NCBI GenBank assembly: GCA_934047225.1
Contig: OW203991.1
Coordinates: 5,642,001 to 5,706,000, forward strand
Length of the DNA stretch: 64,000 nucleotides
Direction of reading: 5' to 3'
DNA from: Ypsolopha sequella
Lineage: Eukaryota > Arthropoda > Insecta > Lepidoptera > Ypsolophidae
The notes beneath the pieces were generated by a model that saw nothing but the letters and a program-made list of their open reading frames with translations, was not told the origin of the DNA and made no database searches. Each line of letters starts with the position of its first letter. The first letter of the stretch is position 1. The position numbers were made by a program, and so were the translations under genes. Below are positions 29,646 to 38,877 of this stretch, in pieces.

Positions 29646-31172
29646 TTACAAAGTGGATCAACAAAATCAGTCAGTTGGCCGGCGGCCGCATTGATGTGCC
29701 TTAAATTCCGAATTGTTGATGGTTGCGCTATTATGGTGCATTTAGATATTGTTCCAATAGGCATAGATTAAATTATGTTAAGGTGTGTTAATTCAAAAAC
29801 CATTTCAAGATTTAGGTTTAATAAGCCGTATTTTCGAAGTTTTGGTCTAAAAAACCTCATGATGATGAATATTTTTACGAAAAGGCTGCAACTTCCATTT
29901 GTCCTCGTGTGACGTCACTTGAGTAATGGCTGTTTAGAAATGTATCCTTTGCTATCTAGATAAATTTATAATAACTTGCTTCAGACTAATTTGACAGCTA
30001 GATGACAAATGAGTAGACAGACAGAGACAGACCACTTTTTTTATAAGCAATCACACATCAAAATCAGTATAATGTCTAAAATTCTCAAGTGACAAGGTCA
30101 TCGGACAATTCTTTAAAAAATCATAAAAAAATAATGGTTAATTTTATTTATATACCAAAATAATGAAAACCATGTCTTAAAATGACGTAAATTCTCTTGA
30201 AAAAAACTAAAAAAAGACTTTATAAATTAAGCTATGGGAATTGTATCAATGACGTGAACGCGATTCTCGCTGAAGCATCTGACGATTTAAAACCGCTATT
30301 TAAAAGTACGAGTACGCTACGATTTACAAAGCCCACAGATATCTTGGTTGAGTATCAACGCGCACGTCCGTTCATGTGATACATTCACGGCTTTACCAGG
30401 ATTTTTGGGATTTTCTTTCCTTTTTAGAGTTCCCTGGGAATAATGACCCTTGTCAGTGCGGCAGAGTAATTTTATATATCCTCTAACGGAAGATTTACTG
30501 GGTATACAAAAGTTTATGTTGGTGAAAGGGACGTGAATTAGGCTTTGGGTTTACAGGATACTCTTAAGAGTTATTAAGACTTTTCCAGCTACGTTTTACA
30601 TTTACTCAGTTACATAATATGGAGTTACTATGTTCAAGATAATGTTGGGATTTCTGGAATAACTCTATATCTATGAATTTTGAAATAAGACTTTTTTACC
30701 GCTTTACTCCGTTTTTTTTTTCTGCAGAATGGTCTGTTTAGAATTCTGTTATCTTTAATAACACCAGAAATAAATACAATGACAAAATGGTCTGTAGTTC
30801 GCAATGGATTTATTGTAGTTAGTTCGCATACTGGAATAGGTAAAGAATTTTGTGAAATTAGATGTAACTTTAATAAATACACATTTACTACATTTGGTAA
30901 AAGAAACTCAACTGAAATCATAATGCATAATTTTTTGGTGCCGAATAGTTTAAATGGCTTCTGAACGATAAATCTCTAAGATAGAGGTAAGTTTTCTAGG
31001 AGAAGAAGAAGAGATAAGTTTGCCTTTGTACGTGTCAACTTGTTTATAGTATGTTTGTAAATATTTATTTTCTGTGTACAATAAATAATAAGAATTAGAA
31101 TAAGATTCACCGATACATAGTCATAATCTTCATAATCATAGTAACAGTGATGTAAACTGTCATAGTCAAGTT
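29646..31172. other. unassigned stretch
   Basis: Small open frames (30197-30379 with INDVNAILAEASDDLKPLF; 30634-30921 antisense) look somewhat protein-like, but none has a recognised domain or supporting signals. No repeat identified. Confidence 0.3.
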
Positions 31173-31232
31173 TCCATCGGTTTCTGTAAATTAGAATTCT
31201 AAAATTTTAAAATTCTAATTTATAGAAACCAA
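31173..31232. repeat. short palindrome
   Basis: CCATCGGTTTCTGTAAATTAG is mirrored by CTAATTTATAGAAACCAATGG around an AATTTTAAAATT core. Confidence 0.8.
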
Positions 31233-32203
31233 TGGAAATTTTGTGATGGTAGCATACACAATACCAAGGTAATGGGGTCTACTTTTATAAAGGCCACCAA
31301 TTGGCGTCACTGGCACGTAAGGTATATGTCAAAGGTTTGTTAGGTTAGATTTACATAGAAGTTCGATTTTTTGTTTTGCTTATCCATATAATATTATTTT
31401 TTTTTCTTTCTTAAATGCGAATAAACAATGCCGCAATGATGTGCAGTTCCGTTATGTTCGAAAACGAAAGGAGGACTTAAGTTTTGTTTTAGCCCCTCTT
31501 TTCTTTAGCTCTAATCTTAATTCATTTACTTTCATTGCACCGTACCTTGAATAATAAACCTGAAACTATGAATTTATCTCGACTAATACTCAAATAACTA
31601 ATAAAAAGCCATAGCTTTCGCCGTTTCGCGGGCATTTGACGTTTCTCTATACCTGTCGCCTCAGTGGCGCCACCTGACGTCGATACTAGCCCTCATTTGA
31701 ATAACTAACTATTGAAAATTTTGAATTTAAGTGTTCTGTTTCGATTGATTAGAAAAAGACAGGTTTTTCACAATCCGGCTGCTAAGTGGCTCTTTAAAAA
31801 CCTTAATTTAACGTTTGTACAAATATATAAATAAAAGAAACAAACAAAAAACACAGTATTTGATATCCCTATAAATTATTTCATCGGTTTCCACACCATC
31901 CAGCCTACAGTTCACAAGTTTCAGAAAATCCCCTCAATGTTCTTAGACTTGTTTTGATCAACAAAATGTCCCCAAAATGGATAAGAAACACGAAACTTTT
32001 GCAATAAATTGGTCCATAATAAAGTGGAGTACTGTCAGCAAAATAAATCAAAACACGCATCGGTTGGATTTTCAATTTATGTATATGTTTTATGTTTATG
32101 TATATATTTTGCCACTTTACGTTTAATGTAAATTTTATATACAAAATTATAATATTTATTATGTATCCATAATATTTTGAATATACATCTGTTTATAATC
32201 TTC
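31233..32203. other. unassigned stretch
   Basis: No gene or repeat recognised. CGCCGTTTCGCGGGC near 31619 is an isolated GC block. Confidence 0.35.
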
Positions 32204-32484
32204 GATCGAAGGTGACCGACATAGCCTGCCTGATCAGTAAGTTGAAGTGGCAGTGGACTGGCCATATTTGTCGCCGACGTGATAACCGTTGGGGTCGTAA
32301 GGCATTGGAATGGAGATCACGTATAGCAAAGCGTACCGTAGGCCGCCCTCGTGCCCGCTGGACTGACGATCTGAAGGACGTTGCGGGTGGCGGCTGGATG
32401 AGGATGACTGGGGACCGCCAAGAGTGGCGTAATATTGGGGAGGCCTATGTCCAGCAGTGGACGAATACGGGCTGCTGGATGGAT
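32204..32484 (+). pseudogene. RTE-type LINE ORF2, C-terminal end
   Basis: ISKLKWQWTGHICRR, GRPRARWTDDLKDVAGGGW and GEAYVQQWTNTG, then the GGATGGAT tail. Here the usual TGA stop after NTG is TGC, so the frame reads through into flanking DNA. 5'-truncated, no RT core. Same subfamily as the 61599 fragment. Confidence 0.75.
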
Positions 32485-32612
32485 TATAATTTGGAGCCTT
32501 GTAGACATTTTCTAGTTGTTTTATGTTTGTGGAGAATTATTAATTTGTACAACATGTGTCTAAGCCCAGTTGCAAACCTCTTAGTAACTAGACTCCGCGT
32601 AGACAAGTTAGA

Positions 32613-32847
32613 CTAACCCCCGGTTTCTGAAAGGCCAATCAAAGTTAACAGTAGATTAAAAAAACTTTAACCGCAAATAACGGTGAAAATAAAGCATATA
32701 TGAAGTCTGAATAGTGATGAATCAATAATTAACTTAGTTAATTATTGATTTCAATGTAAAATTCCCACTTTTTCTGGCTTAATCCGCAGATAATTATTTT
32801 TTAATCTACTGTTAACATTGATTGGCCTTTCAGAAACCGGGGGTTAG
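32613..32847. mobile_element. MITE with 48-bp terminal inverted repeats
   Basis: CTAACCCCCGGTTTCTGAAAG at the left mirrors CTTTCAGAAACCGGGGGTTAG at the right, and the match continues through AACAGTAGATTAAAAAA with about two mismatches. 235 bp, non-coding. Confidence 0.85.
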
Positions 32848-33192
32848 TGCTGTTATATCGATTATTATGTACCTCTCGATCAAATGTTACAATATTTTAA
32901 GTATTTTAAGTACATATTGAAAGTTGTAAAAATTTCAAATAAACTTGACCGTTTCAAGAATATTTTCCCCGTCATTTTATCTAAGCAACATATTTTTTCC
33001 TGCATGGCGAGACTCATACGAAATATTTTAAGTAATAATTCAATAGTCTATCGCAATCCTGTACACTAAACTTACTCTTTTGTGTTTCTAAAGTGGGTAT
33101 TTTTGTAAATCTGTGTGAATATATTGCTTTGAGAAATAAATATTTTCGTAGTTTGTATTTTTGTATTTTATTAACGCCTAAGAACAACACTC

Positions 33193-33232
33193 GCCTTGAT
33201 AAAGCCGAAATTGTATCGGTGAAACAGTTGGC
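33193..33232 (+). ncRNA. hammerhead-like motif, U3-A8 variant
   Basis: Helix I GCC/GGC, core UUGAUAA (C3 and G8 both changed, in a way that would keep a 3-8 pair as U-A), helix II CCGA/UCGG, GAAAC, AGUU before helix I. 25 bp downstream is the AGTGTTCAAGCCGTATGTAA segment found in the 17746 palindrome. Confidence 0.3.
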
Positions 33233-33510
33233 ATATAGTCAACAACAATCACACGTGAGTGTTCAAGCCGTATGTAACAATAACTTAATATAATAATTTT
33301 GTGTATTATGCAGTTGCATTTAAAACCCCTTTTATTTTGAAAGGTAATTTACAACAAATCGAGGTGCACTATAATTACTGTAAAGCTGTCGGAAACTAAA
33401 AATACAGGTTTTATATCACCTCCATTAACCGACATTGAATTACGGACATGGGAGACATCATTCATATGGTCACTTGGAGCTCATTATGGATCTGGACTGA
33501 ACAAACAACA

Positions 33511-33604
33511 CTGGCTGACTGACTGGCTGACTGACTGACTGACTGACTGACTGACTGACTGACTGACTGACTGACTGACTGACTGACTGACTTGACTGAC
33601 TGAC
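33511..33604 (+). repeat. GACT microsatellite
   Basis: About 23 GACT units with two GGCT variants near the start and a TGACTTGAC interruption near the end. Confidence 0.95.
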
Positions 33605-33822
33605 AAATCCAAATTTACAGTTTAATTTTTTATATAACAAAATATTCAGAATCGGAGCACTCTGTATGATATCGCCACCTAGCGCCGGCTGACTAAATTC
33701 TCCCTAAAAAAGTCTGGTTCATGATTTATAGTATACTTTTTTATATTTTTATATCAATAGATGTCAGCGGTTTTCGTACTTCAAATATCTATATATATAT
33801 GTCATATAATAATTTTTCCTAT

Positions 33823-33863
33823 TCGCCTGATGACGGCCCCACTGAGGGGTCGAAATATAGCGA
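33823..33863 (+). ncRNA. hammerhead ribozyme motif with intact core
   Basis: All conserved core bases are present: CUGAUGA at 33827-33833 and GAAA at 33852-33855. Helix I is UCGC (33823-33826) with GCGA (33860-33863). After one extra C, helix II is GGCCCC/GGGGUC, 6 bp including one G-U, closed by ACUGA. Helix III is the tetranucleotide palindrome AUAU without a loop, followed by A as the cleavage-site base (33859). Loopless palindromic helix III predicts activity as a dimer, as known for Penelope-like elements and retrozymes. The extra base before helix II is a departure from the usual consensus. Confidence 0.55.
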
Positions 33864-34015
33864 CTAAAACCATTTAAGTGTTTGTATTTATGTGGAGTAA
33901 AACATATATATAAAAAATGAAAATATTAAAGAGATAGAGATATACGATGACCGTGTATAACAGTGTACTCGTGCAGCTCCCATATAATAGGTCTCTACCT
34001 ATGAAATTGCCGAAA

Positions 34016-34410
34016 TTTTCTTACAGATTCATCAGTTCATCATTACTGTAATTTAATAGCTATTTTAATTATTTGTTTTTTTGTTTGAAAGTTGATTTCA
34101 AGGTTTTCCATCTACGTATTCAATTTTGTTTTTATTGTCAGTTTCATTGTACAAATTCAATTTTCAGAAACAGTTCGTCCTAAATGCCATCCATTTTCAT
34201 GATAAGGTTCGTAATGATCTTTTACGGCTGACACTTTTCTAACATTAAATTAATGTTGCTGTTAGCTTAATGTTGTCTCATTTATACACATAAGAAATTA
34301 CACAATTTGGATTTGCCCATCCTAAAAAAAAACTCAAATATGTTAGTACTGAAAATTGAGTTTCCTTCAAATTCTCTATAGAAAACTGCAATTTCATATG
34401 TAAAGACCTA
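34016..34410 (+). mobile_element. TAGGTCTTAC element, copy 3
   Basis: Full-length counterpart of 12547-12940, with TTCTTACAGATTCATCAG at the left and GTAAAGACCTA at the right. Confidence 0.65.
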
Positions 34411-34526
34411 ATATATATACATATTGTGCATGGGGTAAGGTTTTCACCGAGGCAAATTGCAATTTAACTAATTGGTGATCCACTCACGATTCGACTTGTT
34501 GGCACTAAAAGGACTTTTGATGCGAA

Positions 34527-34800
34527 TTGGAGGCTATGCGTATTTTATTTTTGTCCTTGTCACTTAGAGCGAAAAAACGTGCAGTGTGAGAGGGGCGGAT
34601 TCAGGGCGAAAATTATAAAAAAAAACTAAAATAGCTAGCAAAATTTTCAAAATCAAAATCTGGATATTGTTGAAACCCAGCTAGTAAAATATGTACATGG
34701 TTCCTATTCAAACGAGGAGAAAATGTGTGTTTGAACAGTTATTTCTATCGAGAAAAATGTGAAGAATTACTCTAGTTGCGGACTCTACCAGACTTATCTG
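34527..34800 (-). mobile_element. TTAA-family element (E7), truncated
   Basis: Reverse copy of the E9 interior: GAGGCTATGCG, CGTGCAGTGTGAGAGGGGCGGATTC. The right part is interrupted by the foldback at 34802-35131. Confidence 0.55.
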
Positions 34801-34801
34801 A

Positions 34802-35131
34802 GGATCTAAAAAGGCCGACTTGGGTGAATCATACAATGATTTAAAAGTAGGATAGAGTCAGAGTTTTTTCACGCGTGCAAAAGAGACGGCATTAGAAAAA
34901 AATCATAATATGATTCATGGATAACGACCTTTTTAGAGGACCTTCTCTATAACAGGAAAGGCGCATTGTTGCTCTCTATAACAAGGACTGGTTCTCTAAA
35001 AAAGCCGTTTTGCATGAATCATATTATGATTCTGTTCTAATGCCGTCTCTTTTGTACGCGTGAAAAATCTCTGACTCTATCCTACTTTCAAATAATTTTA
35101 TGATTCACCCAAGTCGGCCTTTTTACATCCC
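34802..35131. mobile_element. foldback MITE, about 130-bp arms
   Basis: AGGATCTAAAAAGGCCGACTT at the left mirrors AAGTCGGCCTTTTTACATCC at the right. Inner blocks AGGATAGAGTCAGAG, AAAAGAGACGGCATTAGAA and ATCATAATATGATTCATG are also mirrored. Non-coding, inserted next to E7. Confidence 0.8.
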
Positions 35132-35275
35132 TGTTTGAATGTTAATATGACCATGACAAATAAGGGGGTGAGTCACATTATGACAAAGGCAGGTGAAGGG
35201 TAGACATATACAAACGTATGAACCCTCAGAGAATATTCTAATATATCTTTCATACATACTGACCTTGCATTTTAT

Positions 35276-35660
35276 ATGTGTCGTCGGCACATCATAGAAT
35301 TGGGCATATCATGATTTGCCTAGGCATAATATATAATATTTCTGTTAAAAACTAAACGGCGGATCTACCGCGTAATTCTGATTTGTATCAACTTCAAGCA
35401 AATGCATGCGAAATTCAACGCGTGCAAAAGAGATGGCATGTTAGGCGGGCGTTGTCGCACTCACGGCAAATTTCAATCTCAAGTTGATGTTGATGAAAAT
35501 CAGAATTACGCGGTAGACCCACGGGTCTCCTCGCTTCGCTCGGCTTCCCAAATGTAATTCTGACACGCTCCCCCTCGCTCCGCTCGTCGTTGCACCTATT
35601 TTTAATGTTTGATTTGATATTTTACGATCTGCCCAATTCTACAATCAGCCCACGACATAG
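35276..35660. mobile_element. nested foldback element
   Basis: Outer ends share ATAGAATTGGGC / GCCCAATTCTA. Inside, GGATCTACCGCGTAATTCTGAT is mirrored by ATCAGAATTACGCGGTAGACC. The right arm has a TCGCTTCGCTCGG / CCCTCGCTCCGCTCG pair. No gene. Confidence 0.65.
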
Positions 35661-35879
35661 GGACAAAGAAGGTGTCAGTTATTTTAATTTAATATTTTAA
35701 TTGTACATAATATATTTTCAAACGAACTTTGACGCTATCACGAGTACATAAAACCTGTGATTCATAGTGATAAAACTCATGATAAGCTGATAACAATTTG
35801 GCCAGCTTGCTTTACTGACTCAAATACCTACGCAAACAAATTTAAATTCCTTGTTATCAGTAGTAACTCATTCATAACT

Positions 35880-36311
35880 TTAAGGCGCTCTTATCCCAGA
35901 AGAGTGACTCTTTGTCTTTTTCTTTACGTGTAAGGAGTAAAGAAAATAACCAAACTTTTGAACTTCTTCGTTGTTTTTATCGGTTTTTAAATTGTTTAAA
36001 AATAAGGGATATGTTTATTAAAACCCACTTACGTGGTCGACCTAGAAAATTTAAAGAGCAATATTACCAGATATGTTTCGTTAATAAAAGAGTGGAATTA
36101 TGGAAATGGCATGATTTGAAAGGTCTTATTACATGCTGTGTTCGTGAATTATTTCTATCGAGCAAAGTTTATCTGATCGTGTAACACATGCGTGGAAGAC
36201 CTAGATAAAGGTTCGAACTATATTGCGTATTTTTTTTTTGGAAATTTTAGACGATATTTGAAAGTTCTATTTGACTTTGAAATTACTGATTTTGCGATAA
36301 GAGCGCCTTAA
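35880..36311. mobile_element. TTAA-flanked element (E8) just upstream of the reductase gene
   Basis: Starts TTAAGGCGCTCTTATC and ends GATAAGAGCGCCTTAA, 16 bp perfect. 432 bp long. It contains a 90-codon open frame (35912-36184, LRGRPRKFKEQYYQICF...) with no recognised domain. Its right end is 102 bp before the ATG of the short-chain dehydrogenase, so it may contribute to that gene's promoter. Confidence 0.8.
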
Positions 36312-36413
36312 TATATTCCATTTCGTTCTGACAATACATTATCTGGATAATGCTGCTTCAATAATAACCTAAAGTAAATTGTGCGGTACAGACGTGTATT
36401 AAAACTTGAAAAC

Positions 36414-37175
36414 ATGAGTTTGAAAGGCAAAACTGTGATTGTGACGGGTTCCTCTTCGGGAATAGGAGCTGCTACGGCCATCCTCCTCACTAAGGAGGGA
36501 GCTGATGTCGTCATCGTTGGAAGAAACGAAGAGAAACTCAAGAACGTTTCAACAAAATGTGAAGAAGTTGGCAGCACACCATTAGTCATCAAAGCTGATG
36601 TGGGCAAGGAGGAAGACGCTAAACGGATCATTAAAGAAACCATAGACAAGTATGGTAAGCTAGATATACTGGTCAACAACGCTGGCATAGCACGACTGCT
36701 CAATCTACTCAATGAGAACTTTATGAAGGTCTATGATGAAGTCATGAACACCAACCTTCGCGCTCCTGTCCATATGTCTCAATTAGCCAGTCCATATCTT
36801 ATTAAAAGCAAAGGAAACATAATTAATGTATCCAGCATTGGTTCAATGCATGCTCCTCCGACTGGAACTATCTACTGTACATCAAAGGCTGGTCTAGATC
36901 ACTTCTCGAGATGCATTGCAGCAGAATTAGCACCTAAAGGCGTACGAGTCAACACAGTAAATCCAGGACCAGTTTTAACAGACATAGCTAATAACAGTGG
37001 TCTGCCAGATCAAGCTGTCGATATGTTTTGGCAGAAGATGAAGGATGGAACAGCTCTAAATAGAATCAGTGATGCAGAAGAGATTGCTGAACTAATTCTA
37101 TTTTTGGCCAGTGATAAGGCTAGAGGCATCACTGGATCATCTTTTGTGCTTGACAACGGTATGTTAGTTAAATAA
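36414..37175 (+). CDS. short-chain dehydrogenase/reductase (SDR, FabG-like)
   Basis: Predicted NAD(P)(H)-dependent oxidoreductase of the classical SDR family, 253 residues, the usual length. Rossmann cofactor motif TGSSSGIG (residues 11-18), ADV (61-63), structural NNAG (88-91), Asn114, catalytic Ser141, Tyr154 and Lys158 in YCTSK, and PGPVLTD (185-190). It ends GSSFVLDNGM, as in insect reductases annotated as 3-oxoacyl-ACP-reductase-like. The substrate cannot be told from sequence. No signal peptide or membrane segment; probably cytosolic. ATG 36414 is chosen because MSLKGKTVIVTG is the normal family start; an in-frame ATG at 36381 would add 11 atypical residues. The gene is uninterrupted by introns. 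AATAAA at 37171-37176 overlaps the stop codon, implying a very short 3' UTR. Codon use is insect-like, so bacterial transfer is not indicated. Confidence 0.9.
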   Translation: MSLKGKTVIVTGSSSGIGAATAILLTKEGADVVIVGRNEEKLKNVSTKCEEVGSTPLVIKADVGKEEDAKRIIKETIDKYGKLDILVNNAGIARLLNLLNENFMKVYDEVMNTNLRAPVHMSQLASPYLIKSKGNIINVSSIGSMHAPPTGTIYCTSKAGLDHFSRCIAAELAPKGVRVNTVNPGPVLTDIANNSGLPDQAVDMFWQKMKDGTALNRISDAEEIAELILFLASDKARGITGSSFVLDNGMLVK

Positions 37176-37176
37176 A
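37171..37176 (+). promoter_or_regulatory. polyadenylation signal overlapping the SDR stop codon
   Basis: AATAAA whose TAA at 37173-37175 is the stop codon. A T-rich stretch follows within 30 bp. Confidence 0.5.
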
Positions 37177-37290
37177 ATTCAGTTTTTACTTAAAATATAG
37201 TTTTTCATTGCTTATTGTCATTTTATTGACCGGTGTAACGTATGTTCTTACCTAAAAGATAAAAAAAATTGCAGTATCGTACCTTATCGT

Positions 37291-38206
37291 CAGGCGCGGA
37301 TCCAGGATTTCGCTCGGGGGGGGGGGGGGGGGGCAAGAGGGGCAATTTTTGTGTACATATATTTTATACAATTGGTTAAAAAAAAGATTTATTATAAATT
37401 TTAGTTTGAAAAGTATGTAATTCTTGCATTTGAGCAGATGATGATGTATGTATGACGTTTTTTTTTTAATTGGTTTATAGTAAGTACCTCAGTCGTGATT
37501 CAGGGTGGAGTAATTGCCCCCATTGCCCCCTATCTTGTAGCCCTTGTATCCGCTTGTTTATCATTAGTTATCAGTATAATTATCTTTACACACTGGCCTT
37601 TTGCCGATAAATGTGCCCGCGCTGTTTAGAATTACTCGCGTTCTGTTATTTTCCCCCCGGCTCGGCTTGACTAATACTGCTCAGCTCTTATAAGTTTCAA
37701 AATGCAAAAGAAACTTTCATGCAATACGGCGATTATGTATACAAACTATAATTAAATTCTTCCGTTTGAATTTTCATCCAATTAGTTTGACTTTTTCTCC
37801 GGCCTGAGCAACCCTTCTATTTTGTCTCTTTAGTTGCTAACTGGACTGGGTGCCTATCATCAAAAAAATAGATAAAGACTGAAATTTCAAAATTGCCTTT
37901 AGTGGGTATTGAATTATTTACAAACTGTGTCGTCACTTCGAGTGCGAACATAATCCTGAGACAATCGGAATTCAATAGGATATCTATATTTTTGTTGATA
38001 GGCACACAGTTCGGATAGCAACTAAAGATACAATAGGCTCTCTGATTCCCTCTGAATTCCCGGGATTTCCGCCTAGACCAACAAGGCACTGGCTCACTAC
38101 AGCGGTTGCAAATATGCCAAATTTTTACATTTGTTTTTTGGGGCTTCAAGTTCTCAAATGTCAAATGCCTAGGGGCCATGGATCTCTAAATCCGGACCTG
38201 CGCCTG
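37291..38206. mobile_element. hAT-like non-autonomous element
   Basis: Starts CAGGCGCGGATCCAGGATTT and ends AAATCCGGACCTGCGCCTG, the CAGG(C/G)GCGG type of hAT terminus. No 8-bp duplication is visible, so one flank may have changed. Near the left end is a run of 18 G (about 37316-37333). A second foldback is nested at 37822-38032. Confidence 0.65.
37822..38032. mobile_element. foldback MITE nested in the hAT-like element
   Basis: TTAGTTGCTAACTGGACTGGG...GGTGCCTATCATCAAAAA at left mirrors TTTTGTTGATAGGCACAC...TAGCAACTAAAGATACAA at right. Two more copies form the large palindrome at 54128-54597. Confidence 0.75.
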
Positions 38207-38529
38207 AGACAGGTATTCTAAAAATAGGTATTCTTTACCTTTAGAGTCATTAGCGTTAGACTAGACATGGATATAGTCACAATCACAATTCGTCCAAGAC
38301 TCTCAGCTCTGTGTAGACATGGTGAGGAAACGAGTCAGTTTCTTTGAACTAAAAATAGTGAAGAGAGGCTCCTAGACAAGCATGGATGTACTCAGGAGAG
38401 CATAATACAACTTCGCGAATTTTCGAGACGTAGTTTATGCATTTAGAATTTGAAATAGATTTTCACTCACAAATTACTTAGACAAAATAGTTCCTTGCAT
38501 TTATTTTGTCACAATAGATAAAAATAAAA
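38207..38529. other. unassigned stretch
   Basis: No gene. ATAGGTATTCT-type short direct repeats near 38213-38237. Confidence 0.4.
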
Positions 38530-38877
38530 AAAAAAAAAAATAAAATAAAATATAGTTTATTGGATAACAAATCGTTTTAACAATATATGAGGTTGATTTC
38601 TCCTTTTGAGTGTAAATACAATCGTGCCAGGAGAAAATCACTCTCGCGTAGCAATTTCAGTATTAATACATTTTGTTAAATCTTTTTACATAAGTGAAAA
38701 TTTTACAGCTATATTTAAGAAGTGACAATCATAGTTTAATTAAGTGTGTAGTGATGTGTGAGAGCACCCTGTGATGTGTGAGGGTGTGTGTGTGTGTGAG
38801 AGGGAGGGTGTGTGTGTTTGTGTATCGCGTTGTGTTTATGTAGTACATAATAATTTATTATATCTTATTATAATACT

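Noticed and set aside
33511..33604. Functional tandem element
   Set aside because: Plain GACT microsatellite.
36308..36712. 134-residue antisense frame over the reductase
   Set aside because: Shadow of the SDR coding strand.
36414..37175. Bacterial gene transfer for the FabG-like reductase
   Set aside because: Classical SDRs of this form are common in insects, the surroundings are eukaryotic transposons, and the codon use and AATAAA are insect-like.
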